Position numbers and translations under genes: made by a program. From Rikenellaceae bacterium (GTDB taxonomy: Bacteria > Bacteroidota > Bacteroidia > Bacteroidales > Rikenellaceae), in the NCBI GenBank assembly GCA_015059805.1, contig SUZO01000003.1, positions 62,001-126,000 of the forward strand: a stretch of 64,000 bases of DNA. The letters are read 5' to 3'. The stretch's first letter is position 1, and each line of letters starts with the position of its first letter. This document shows, piece by piece, positions 39,136 through 47,781 of the stretch. Under the pieces are notes generated by a model that saw nothing but the letters and a program-made list of their open reading frames with translations, ran no database searches and was not told where the DNA came from.

Positions 39136-40836
39136 ATGGTTGAAAAAAACTTAATTAAGATGTATGAGCAGTCATTCCGCGATAACCGCGAAATGAGTGC
39201 TGTAACTGACTATTTTACTGGTGAGACCTATTCGTACTATGGTTTTGCTAAAGAGATTGCCAAGTTGCATATTATGTTTGACGAGGCTGGTATTAAGCCT
39301 AAAGATAAGATTGCTCTTGTAGGAAGAAATACTCCACGTTGGTGTGTTGTATATATTGCTACTATGACATACGGCGCGGTTATTGTGCCTATCCTTCAGG
39401 ACTTTACGCCTACAGACATTCAGCATATTGTAAACCACTCTGAGAGCCGCCTGCTCTTCCTTACAGACTCATATTGGGATGGTCTTGATGAGGACCAGAT
39501 GCCAAATGTGGAGGCGGTGATGTCGCTTACTGACTACCATGTGCTCTTTGAGCGCGGTGGTGATAAGATGACTAAGTGCATCAATCAGATGACCGAGAAC
39601 TATCGTAAGCGTTACCCTCGTGGTTTTACTGCAGACGATATTAAGTATGCAGATGTGCCTAATGACCAGCTGATACTCCTCAACTATACATCAGGTACTA
39701 CAGGTTATTCAAAGGGCGTTATGCTTACAGTCAATAACCTGACTGCCAATGTGATGCATATCACGGTGATGAGCGACCATACAAATATGCTTTACTTCCA
39801 TAAGGGCGGTCGTACACTATCGTTCCTGCCACTTGCTCACGCCTTTGGTTGCGCTGTGGACTTCCTTGCTCCGCTGGCTGTTGGTGGACATATTACACTG
39901 CTTGGTCGTATTCCAGCGCCGAAGATTCTGCTTGCTGCAATACAGAAGGTCCAGCCAGAGGTTATCTGTGCTGTGCCAGTGCTCTTGGAGAAGATTTACC
40001 GTAAGCAGATTATTCCACTGCTTGAGAAGGGTCCTCTGAGCATCGCTATGAAACTGCCACTTGTAAACGAGGTTGTCTTTGCACAGATTAAGAAGAAACT
40101 TCTTGACTCTTTCGGTGGTAACCTGCGCATATTTGTACTCGGTGGTGCTCCAGTGAATAAGGAGACCGAGGCTTTCCTTCAGAAGATTCACTTCCCATTC
40201 ACTATCGGCTATGGTATGACCGAGTGTGGTCCGCTTATTAGTGTTACACCGGTCCCACGCGATTTTAAGCTTACCTCTTGCGGTATGTATCTTAAGAACT
40301 TTTTGGATGTTCGTATCGACTCAACTGACCCACAGAATGTGGCTGGCGAAATCCTTGTACGTGGTGAGAATGTGATGATGGGCTACTATAAGAATGAGGA
40401 GGCTACAGCAGCTGCTCTTGACTCTGAGGGCTGGCTGCACACTGGCGATATGGGTACTATAGATGTTGATGGTACACTCTATATTCGTGGTCGTTGCAAG
40501 ACTATGATTCTTACTGGTAGCGGTCAGAATATCTACCCTGAGGAGATTGAGGATAAACTTAACAATATGCCTCTTGTCCTTGAGTCGCTTGTTCTTGAGA
40601 ATGATGGCAAGCTCTATGGTCTTGTAGTGCCAGATTTTGAGACCTGCGAGCGTGAGGGTATTGACCGAGCAACTCTTGAGGCTACGATGCAGGAGAATCT
40701 GAAGGTGCTCAACACACAAATTGCTGCCTATGAGCGACTTGTCTCAATCAGCATCTACCCTTCAGAGTTTGAGAAGACGCCAAAGAAGAGTATCAAGCGA
40801 TACCTCTACAACGTCTCAACGCTGGGGATTAAGTAA
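39136..40836 (+). CDS. AMP-binding acyl-CoA synthetase/ligase
   Basis: LNYTSGTTGYSKGVMLT, IGYGMTECGPLIS, GWLHTGDMG, NIYPEEIEDKLN motifs. Confidence 0.93.
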   Translation: MVEKNLIKMYEQSFRDNREMSAVTDYFTGETYSYYGFAKEIAKLHIMFDEAGIKPKDKIALVGRNTPRWCVVYIATMTYGAVIVPILQDFTPTDIQHIVNHSESRLLFLTDSYWDGLDEDQMPNVEAVMSLTDYHVLFERGGDKMTKCINQMTENYRKRYPRGFTADDIKYADVPNDQLILLNYTSGTTGYSKGVMLTVNNLTANVMHITVMSDHTNMLYFHKGGRTLSFLPLAHAFGCAVDFLAPLAVGGHITLLGRIPAPKILLAAIQKVQPEVICAVPVLLEKIYRKQIIPLLEKGPLSIAMKLPLVNEVVFAQIKKKLLDSFGGNLRIFVLGGAPVNKETEAFLQKIHFPFTIGYGMTECGPLISVTPVPRDFKLTSCGMYLKNFLDVRIDSTDPQNVAGEILVRGENVMMGYYKNEEATAAALDSEGWLHTGDMGTIDVDGTLYIRGRCKTMILTGSGQNIYPEEIEDKLNNMPLVLESLVLENDGKLYGLVVPDFETCEREGIDRATLEATMQENLKVLNTQIAAYERLVSISIYPSEFEKTPKKSIKRYLYNVSTLGIK

Positions 40837-40950
40837 ACCGTTAGCTGTCGGATTAAGGAGTTTAAGGAGATTAGGGAGTTTAAGGAGTATTTTCCCTAAA
40901 TTCTCTAACTTCCCTAAATTCCTTACATTATGTGCTGCAGACCATAAATT

Positions 40951-42027
40951 ATGAAGCTGAAAAAACCACTGATACGTAAGCAGATAATAGGTGAAAACCT
41001 CGTCTACTCAGGCATCTGGGCAGTAGTCTATCTTATCCCGATAATGAACTCCAACCTGATGTCCGAGGCATATATTGACTTCAATAAGGTCTTTTTGGCG
41101 TGGGGTAAGATTACACCATACTTCATACTCTTTTTGCTTAATAATCAGGTGTTTATACGTTTTCAGCTAAACCGAGGGCGCTTTGTACACTACATACTGA
41201 CCTGTCTGCTGATAATTTGTATCACCTTTGGCTGTATTGAGGTCTACGAGCAGTGGAGAATAGCCGTTCTGGGAGAGAGTGTTGGCGAGCTTATCCAGCC
41301 TCGTCACGCCTCACTTACAGACTTGCGTTGGTACTGGAACATTGTGCTATGTGCCTTTATGTTTTGTGCCAATTTGGGTATTAAAAAGTTCTATGAGGCT
41401 ATGCAGCGCGATGAGGATAATGAGCGATTGGCTCGTGAGAATGTGGAGGCGGAGATGTACTACCTCAAGTATCAGATAAACCCTCACTTTCTGATGAATA
41501 CGCTCAATAATATCCACGCACTGATAGATATTGATGCTGACAGTGCCAAGCGTGGACTCATTGAGCTATCTGAGATGATGCGTCATGTGGTCTACGAGTC
41601 GAGCGCGGAGACTATCCCAATGAGCAAGGATATAAAGTTTATTGAGAACTATATTGAGCTGATGCGTATCCGTTATGCGCAGAAGATTGATGTTCGCTTT
41701 ACCTATCCTAAAACTATACCATCTACGCTTTCGGTTCCGCCACTGGTCTTTATTGTCTTTGTAGAGAACGCCTTTAAGCATGGCGTGAACCGTAATAAAA
41801 CCTCATTTATCCATATTGATATTAGCATAGAGGAACAGACTATAGTTGCAAACTTCTGCAACTCACTACATCATACTTCTAACCCGAAACACACCTCCGG
41901 CATAGGCTTGGAAAATGTTGGTCGCCGTTTGGAGCATATCTACGGTGATAGACACGAGCTTAAGATTGCCGAGCAGAGTGATAAGTATTGTGTGACATTA
42001 AAAATACCTGTTTCGTATGAATCTTAA
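40951..42027 (+). CDS. LytS/YehU-type sensor histidine kinase
   Basis: AEMYYLKYQINPHFLMNTLNNIHALI motif; PPLVFIVFVENAFKHGV; GIGLENVGRRLEHIYG. Confidence 0.92.
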   Translation: MKLKKPLIRKQIIGENLVYSGIWAVVYLIPIMNSNLMSEAYIDFNKVFLAWGKITPYFILFLLNNQVFIRFQLNRGRFVHYILTCLLIICITFGCIEVYEQWRIAVLGESVGELIQPRHASLTDLRWYWNIVLCAFMFCANLGIKKFYEAMQRDEDNERLARENVEAEMYYLKYQINPHFLMNTLNNIHALIDIDADSAKRGLIELSEMMRHVVYESSAETIPMSKDIKFIENYIELMRIRYAQKIDVRFTYPKTIPSTLSVPPLVFIVFVENAFKHGVNRNKTSFIHIDISIEEQTIVANFCNSLHHTSNPKHTSGIGLENVGRRLEHIYGDRHELKIAEQSDKYCVTLKIPVSYES

Positions 42028-42760
42028 GTGTATAGTTATTGATGATGAGCCGCTTGCGTTGATGCAGATGCAGAACTATGTGGCGCGTGTACCATTTTTA
42101 GAACTTGTTGAGAGCTTTGATAATGCTGTTGAGGCTCGTGATTTCCTCGGTACAGATAACTCTGTGGATCTTATCTTTGTTGATATCAATATGCCCGAAT
42201 TGAGTGGCATTGACTTTGTGCGTGGACTTGAGTCGGCGCCGATGGTCGTCTTTACCACCGCATATTCAGAGTATGCTGTCGAGAGCTTTAAGCTCGATGC
42301 GATAGATTACCTGCTTAAACCTTTTAGCTTTGAGAGCTTTGAACGTGCAGCCAAGAAGGCTCAATCAATAGCTCAGCTGCTGGCGTTGCGCGACTCTACA
42401 AACTCAGACTCTCTGCCATTGGGTGAGCAGAGCGCCGAGAAGGAGTGTATCAGCATCCGTGCTGACCATAAGACCTCACTTGTCAGATACTCCAATATCG
42501 TATATATTGAGAGCGCTGGCGAATATGTTCGCTTGCACCTTGCAGATGGAGGACACCTTGTGACACTCTTTAGACTTAAAAATATGGAGAGCGCACTTCC
42601 ATCAGAGCGCTTTGTGAGGGTACACCGCTCCTTTATTGTCAATCTTGAGCATGTTACGGGATATACTAAGGGTCGAGTGTTCCTTACAGGTGACGAGTAT
42701 GCCCCTATTGGTGAGAACTATAGGGACTCCTTTGCAGCTATTGTTGAGAAGATTGGGTAG
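42017..42760 (+). CDS. LytTR-family response regulator
   Basis: CIVIDDEPLAL receiver, DINMPELSGIDF, C-terminal RFVRVHRSFIVNLEHV LytTR domain; overlaps the kinase stop. Confidence 0.94.
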   Translation: MNLKCIVIDDEPLALMQMQNYVARVPFLELVESFDNAVEARDFLGTDNSVDLIFVDINMPELSGIDFVRGLESAPMVVFTTAYSEYAVESFKLDAIDYLLKPFSFESFERAAKKAQSIAQLLALRDSTNSDSLPLGEQSAEKECISIRADHKTSLVRYSNIVYIESAGEYVRLHLADGGHLVTLFRLKNMESALPSERFVRVHRSFIVNLEHVTGYTKGRVFLTGDEYAPIGENYRDSFAAIVEKIG

Positions 42761-43208
42761 TGTAGACCATCGTTGGGAACGACTTTAAGAAGGTGTACTG
42801 ACCATCCTTAAACTCAGCACATAGGTGCTTGTGCCCATTAGTAAGTATTATGTATTGCGCCCCCAGTACAGCATTGTAGCGTACTGCCTGTGCAAATACG
42901 CTCTTGTCTATATTCACCTCTGGGGCTTTACACTCTACAAGAATCGTAGGCTTAAGGTCGTTGCCAATAACAACAATGTCTGCTCTCTGTGCCGTGCCGT
43001 TAATCTTTACTTGATACTCCTGTGCAATAGAGTGGGGTAGTACTCCGCAGTGGGAGATTAAAAAGGCTATAACGTGACGCCTAACAACCTCCTCTGGTGT
43101 GAGTAGCAGATAGCGACCCCTCAGAGCATCCCAGACAAAGGTCTGACCGTTCTGTTGCGTTGTTGCCATCTCTATGGCAGGAAAATTGATTTGGCGTTGG
43201 CTTGCCAT
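42738..43208 (-). CDS. HsdR N-terminal (PD-(D/E)XK) domain protein, orphan
   Basis: PTILVECKAPEVNIDKSVFAQAVRYN nuclease core; no HsdM/HsdS nearby. Confidence 0.78.
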   Translation of the reverse strand: MASQRQINFPAIEMATTQQNGQTFVWDALRGRYLLLTPEEVVRRHVIAFLISHCGVLPHSIAQEYQVKINGTAQRADIVVIGNDLKPTILVECKAPEVNIDKSVFAQAVRYNAVLGAQYIILTNGHKHLCAEFKDGQYTFLKSFPTMVYTTQSSQQ

Positions 43209-43243
43209 TGTTGCTAATTATTTACTATCTTTGTGGCAAAGAT

Positions 43244-44548
43244 ATGAAAATTATGAAGATAATCCTACTCCTACTATCTATATTTACCGTTGCGGCTGCT
43301 TCGGCAGAGAACTTGCTGCTCCCTTATGAGCATGCCGAGCCTGCTCGTGGTGTTATTGTCCCCTATGGTCGCGCTACTGATGCAAAGGCTGGGGATATGA
43401 GCCGCTCTAACTATGTGGCAAAGCTCGCCCCGTGGAGCGTAACGGAGGATGGTAGGGAGTATAACAGCTCTTTTGCCGTTCCTGTCTGGTGGCTCAATCG
43501 TCAGGTTATTCTCCGCGTTGGTCGCTCAACATCGGCATACGAAGTGCTTGTTGATAATCGCCGCGTGGGATTTGCAGCCAGTGGAGCTACACCTGTAGAG
43601 TTTAATGTCACTAAACTGGCTAAAGAGGGTCGCCATACCCTTACAATCCGCCAGGTGGATGCCGAGCAGAATCGCCTAAGCGGAGAGCTCGCAACCCTTA
43701 AACCTATTGTGGAGGATGTGTCTGTGATTTGTCAGCCAACTATCCGCGTGCGAGATGTTATCTGCAACACTACGCTCAATGATAATGGCGAGGGTATTGC
43801 TCAGTTCTCTGTCGTGGTGAAGTGTGATGCCCTGAATGCCAAACGCACCCGCATAGGTTACACTGTCCACCTCAATGATACTACTGTGGTGGCAAAAGGG
43901 TATAGCGAGATCACGCTCAATATGCGCCGCGAGGATACGCTTCGTTTTGTTGCTCGTATTCCAGAAAATAGCCTCTGGAGTCCCAAAAATCCACACCTTG
44001 TGACAGTTGAGCTGGAGAGCCGTATTGACAACCGCCCTGTAGAGTATCTGCGCCGTAGTGTTGGCGTGCGCTCTGCAGATGTCGTACATGGCAAAATGCA
44101 CCTAAATCGTATGCCTTTGGAGCTGAGATTGTGTGATTATAACCCTTCAATGCCTATAGAGGCGCAGATGACTGATAGGTGTAATGGATTGGTCGTTCCT
44201 GCCTATTATGCAACCGAAAATCTGCTCTCTGAGTGCGATAAGTTGGGTGTCGTGGTTCTCGTCTGCTCGGCTATTGATACAAATAACCTCGGCGAACATA
44301 TCCGTATTGGTGGCAATCCAAGTAATAACCCGCTCTACCTTGCAACCTACCTCGCCTTTAATCGCGCAGCATACTATAGCACTCGTAACCACCCGTGCGT
44401 CGTTGGCTATGCTATCGCTAAGGGTAAAACTACGGGAATCAATGTTTATGAGAGCTACTTGATGCTCAAAAACCTTGAGCCTCGCCTGCCAATAGTCTAT
44501 GAGGGTAATTTAGGCGAATGGTGCAGTGATAGTATTACTATAAGATAA
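43244..44548 (+). CDS. Glycoside hydrolase family 2-like protein (sugar-binding/immunoglobulin-like domains)
   Basis: FAVPVWWLNRQVILRVGRSTSAYEVLVDNRRVGFAASGATPVEFNVT; SLWSPKNPHLVTVELES; start trimmed. Confidence 0.65.
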   Translation: MKIMKIILLLLSIFTVAAASAENLLLPYEHAEPARGVIVPYGRATDAKAGDMSRSNYVAKLAPWSVTEDGREYNSSFAVPVWWLNRQVILRVGRSTSAYEVLVDNRRVGFAASGATPVEFNVTKLAKEGRHTLTIRQVDAEQNRLSGELATLKPIVEDVSVICQPTIRVRDVICNTTLNDNGEGIAQFSVVVKCDALNAKRTRIGYTVHLNDTTVVAKGYSEITLNMRREDTLRFVARIPENSLWSPKNPHLVTVELESRIDNRPVEYLRRSVGVRSADVVHGKMHLNRMPLELRLCDYNPSMPIEAQMTDRCNGLVVPAYYATENLLSECDKLGVVVLVCSAIDTNNLGEHIRIGGNPSNNPLYLATYLAFNRAAYYSTRNHPCVVGYAIAKGKTTGINVYESYLMLKNLEPRLPIVYEGNLGEWCSDSITIR

Positions 44549-44692
44549 ACTGCTGATTAACAATCAATTAACTAATTACAGATAAGATAGAAGAAAATTT
44601 TTTTCAATTTTTTTACTAAAAAGTTTGCAAGAATAAAAATTTTGCTCTATCTTTGCACTCGCAATCAGGAATTAACGCCGGTTGTAAATGAT

Positions 44693-44765
44693 GCCTCTTT
44701 AGCTCAGTTGGTAGAGCACGACACTCTTAATGTTGGGGTCCAGGGTTCGAGCCCCTGAGGGGGTA
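44693..44765 (+). tRNA. tRNA-Lys (CTT)
   Basis: GCCTCTT-TA-GCTCAGTTGGTAGAGC, CTCTTAA anticodon loop, CAGGG-TTCGAGC-CCCTG T-arm, AGGGGGTA 3' end. Confidence 0.94.
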
Positions 44766-45031
44766 CGAAAGAGAAGAACGAAAGTTCTTCTCTTTTTTTT
44801 TTGTGCACCTTCAGGGAGCGAGAAGCCTGGAGTCGCCTCCCTTCCAGGGAGGTTGGGAGGGTGTAAACTTTTGAGCACACGACTGCGCATCTGCAAGTAG
44901 CGCAGTCGAGCCCCTGAGGGGGGTACAGAAGAGAAGAACGAGAGTTCTTCTCTTTTTTTTGCATGATTTTTTTCGCTCCCCACCGGAATTTACGACAGAG
45001 CCCTTTCAGGGAGGTTGGGAGGGTGTAAACG
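44747..45031. repeat. Tandem ~160 bp duplication containing the tRNA-Lys 3' end, terminator hairpin and GGGAGGTTGGGAGGGTGTAAAC motif
   Basis: tcgagcccctgaggggg..tac at 44747 and 44906; gagaagaacg(a)agttcttctc+T-run in both; agggaggttgggagggtgtaaac at 44846 and 45008. Confidence 0.9.
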
Positions 45032-45078
45032 GCTGCTGTAATTAACAAAAAAAAGAGGAAGATTTTTTCTTCCTCTTG

Positions 45079-45153
45079 TCGGGGTAACAGGATTCGAACC
45101 TGTGACCCTCTGGTCCCAAACCAGATGCGCTAACCGGACTGCGCTACACCCCG
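45079..45153 (-). tRNA. tRNA-Pro (TGG)
   Basis: Reverse strand CGGGGTG-TAGCGCAG..., CTGG-TTTGGGA-CCAG anticodon arm, GGTTCGAATCC, TACCCCGA. Confidence 0.95.
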
Positions 45154-45327
45154 TTGTTGTATTGCGAGTGCAAAGGTAGGCAAAATTTTTATACTTCCAA
45201 ACTTTTTTGTAAAAATTTTTAATTTTTTTTTGAGCGTCATAGTGCGTGGTGGCTCTTTCTTGTTAATTATTACGAAGTTACGTGATATGAGAAATTTTTA
45301 TTATTTTTGTGCTAAAGTGAGGCGGGT

Positions 45328-47286
45328 ATGGTAAGTTTTTTTGTTTATATACTATCTCTAATTGCGCTAACAGGTTGTAATGCCTCTTTGCACTCTGAGC
45401 AGATTGAGCAGGTTGAGCATGAGCAGGACTATGCTGCGTTGGTAGAGTTTTACAACGCTATGGGTGGTGAGGAGTGGATTAACAGTACAAATTGGTGCTC
45501 TGACCTGCCATTAGAGCAGTGGTATGGGGTCTATACGCATCAGGGAAGGGTATATGCAATAGATCTTGCTGCAAATAATTTGAGTGGGAATTTGCCCCGC
45601 TCAATCGCTTCGTTATCCGAGTTAAAGTATCTTAATTTAGCATCAAATAGTATCAGTGGCTCAATACCTCAGAGTTATGGTGGGCTATCAAATTTGGTGC
45701 GTCTGTCGTTATATAACAACAGAATGTCGGGAGATATTCCAGCTGCATTGAACAAAATTGACGGTTGGCGGTATAATTGGGGCTATGCTGTGTATGGTAA
45801 TCGTTACAATAGGTTTAACCTCTATGATTGCGGTATTAAAGCCCCTGAGCTTGAGCTTGCGAGCCTCTCTGGCGAGGTTATTCAGCTGGATGAGGCTGCC
45901 TATGCGAGGAGTAGGTATACAATTCTGTTCCAATTCTCAGACAAGTATTTAGACTTTATTCCCACTCTGAAGGCTCTATATGAGAAGTATCACCCATTTG
46001 GGCTGGAGATTATCAGCTGGTGTAATCAGTGTGACAATATTGCCGATATTATTGCTCAGCAGGGGATAGAGTGGAGCGTTGCTCTGGTTTCGGAGGAGCA
46101 GCCACTGAGTAGATATAACGATTTGTACTATCCCGTGGGGTTGTATCCTACAGTGACCATGTTTGACAGTGAGGCAAATTTAGTCTTTAGCGATACGGTT
46201 GAGAGCCGTGGTAATATTGTGTCGGTGTTAGACGAGCGGTTTGCTGATATTGTCAATCCTGACCTCTATACCTCTACGGACTACTCTGCTGATGGGGCGG
46301 TGACGATGCTGCAGCAGGCTGTAGAGGGTCAGGGTATTGATATAGTGCTTATGGGCGATGGATTTTCTGACCGCATGGTGGCAGATGGACGTTATCAAGA
46401 GGTGATGATACGGTGCATGGAGGCGATGTTTAGCGAGGCCCCATTTTCCCATTTCCGAGAGCTATTTAATATATATATGGTGACAGCGGTCTCGGCAAAT
46501 GAGTGCTTTGAGTATAATTCTACCACAGCCTTGAGGTGCAAGTTTGGCGAGGGTACGTTGATTAGTGGCGATAATGAGCGATGCTTTGATTATGTGGCGG
46601 ATATTGTGACAGAGGAGCAACTTGACGATACGCTGATAGTGGTAGTGCTCAATAGCGATAAATATGCCGGCACAACCTATATGTACCATCCTCGTGCTGG
46701 GGTCTTTGGCTCAGGTGCATCAATAGCCTACGTGCCACTAACTACAGAGAACGAGATATTTAGGACTTTAGTCTGCCATGAGGCTGTGGGGCATGGATTT
46801 GCAAAGTTGGATGACGAATATATCCTTGAAGGTATGGGGACAATGCCTGCAGATAATAGAGGTTATCGCGCCAAGCGAGAGGCTTTTGGATGGCTAAAAA
46901 ATACAGATGTCTACCATAGCCATAATTTCGTAAAATGGTCGCACTTTCTCTCACTACAGCGCTATATAGGTGCTGGAGTTGGTGTGTTTGAGGGTGCAGC
47001 ATCCTATGCGTCAGGTGTGTATAGACCAACTGAGCAGAGTATCATGAATCAGAATATTGATGGATTCAACCCTCCCTCCCGCGAAGCTATATATCAACGA
47101 ATCCATAGCTTAGCTTATGGAAATCAGTGGAGTTATGATTTTGAGAAATTCAAAGAGTACGATTTTGTAAATTTACTGCCAAATATAGCCCCTAAAATGT
47201 CGTTAAACTCTGAAATACAATCTTTTACCCCTACTCATTCGCCGATAATTCAAAATAACAGATGTCTGTATAAGCAAAATAAATAA
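45328..47286 (+). CDS. Multidomain exported protein: leucine-rich repeats, thioredoxin-like domain, M64-type (IgA peptidase-like) metallopeptidase
   Basis: LTGCNASLH lipobox-like; LRRs (LNLASNSISGSIPQSYGGLSNLVRLSL); Trx-like TILFQFSDKYLDFIPTLKALYEKY; LVCHEAVGHGFAKLDDEY zinc motif. Confidence 0.85.
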   Translation: MVSFFVYILSLIALTGCNASLHSEQIEQVEHEQDYAALVEFYNAMGGEEWINSTNWCSDLPLEQWYGVYTHQGRVYAIDLAANNLSGNLPRSIASLSELKYLNLASNSISGSIPQSYGGLSNLVRLSLYNNRMSGDIPAALNKIDGWRYNWGYAVYGNRYNRFNLYDCGIKAPELELASLSGEVIQLDEAAYARSRYTILFQFSDKYLDFIPTLKALYEKYHPFGLEIISWCNQCDNIADIIAQQGIEWSVALVSEEQPLSRYNDLYYPVGLYPTVTMFDSEANLVFSDTVESRGNIVSVLDERFADIVNPDLYTSTDYSADGAVTMLQQAVEGQGIDIVLMGDGFSDRMVADGRYQEVMIRCMEAMFSEAPFSHFRELFNIYMVTAVSANECFEYNSTTALRCKFGEGTLISGDNERCFDYVADIVTEEQLDDTLIVVVLNSDKYAGTTYMYHPRAGVFGSGASIAYVPLTTENEIFRTLVCHEAVGHGFAKLDDEYILEGMGTMPADNRGYRAKREAFGWLKNTDVYHSHNFVKWSHFLSLQRYIGAGVGVFEGAASYASGVYRPTEQSIMNQNIDGFNPPSREAIYQRIHSLAYGNQWSYDFEKFKEYDFVNLLPNIAPKMSLNSEIQSFTPTHSPIIQNNRCLYKQNK

Positions 47287-47370
47287 GTTTTTAATTAAAT
47301 TTATTTCTATTTTTTTGAACAACGGTAGGAAAATTTTACTACTTTTGCTCTCCGAAACAGAACACACGCA

Positions 47371-47577
47371 ATGATTATGAATGGTAGAGTAAAATGGTTT
47401 GATGCCAAAAAGGGTTTTGGTTTTATTATTTGCGAGGATGGCAAAGAGGTATTTGTTCACTTCTCAGGAATCGTAAAAGAGGGCTTTAAGTCTTTGGTTG
47501 AGGGACAGAATGTTCAGTTTGAGATTGAGGCTGTAGAGCGAGGTGAGCAGGCGATAAATGTTACAGTTGTAGAGTAG
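47371..47577 (+). CDS. Cold-shock domain protein (CspA family)
   Basis: [30 protein letters not shown]. Confidence 0.95.
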   Translation: MIMNGRVKWFDAKKGFGFIICEDGKEVFVHFSGIVKEGFKSLVEGQNVQFEIEAVERGEQAINVTVVE

Positions 47578-47652
47578 CCGGACATTCTCACAAGGTCAAA
47601 CTGAGGTTGTGTATTGATACATGCACTAACCCAATAGCTCTTTAGGCGCGAC

Positions 47653-47697
47653 ATGGTCTAAACAATAGGTTTAGACTATGTCGCGCCTATTACTTTG
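47653..47697. repeat. Long 20-bp-stem inverted repeat downstream of csp
   Basis: aggcgcgacatggtctaaac-aatag-gtttagactatgtcgcgcct, one G/A difference between arms. Confidence 0.7.
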
Positions 47698-47709
47698 ATC
47701 TATAAAAAA

Positions 47710-47752
47710 GGCTACCGTGGAGATACTTACTCAGTACTCCACGGTAGCGTAA
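47710..47752 (-). terminator. Terminator of the 47782..49257 gene
   Basis: aaaaaaggctaccgtggag...ctccacggtagc; T-run on the minus strand. Confidence 0.7.
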
Positions 47753-47781
47753 AGGATATAGATATCTATTGATTATCTCCC

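Noticed and set aside
42738-43208. Complete restriction-modification system
   Set aside because: Only a short HsdR-N-like nuclease domain is present; no methyltransferase or specificity gene nearby.
44699-45048. Minus-strand ORFs across the tRNA-Lys repeat region
   Set aside because: Antisense to tRNA-Lys and its duplication; typical spurious low-complexity ORFs.
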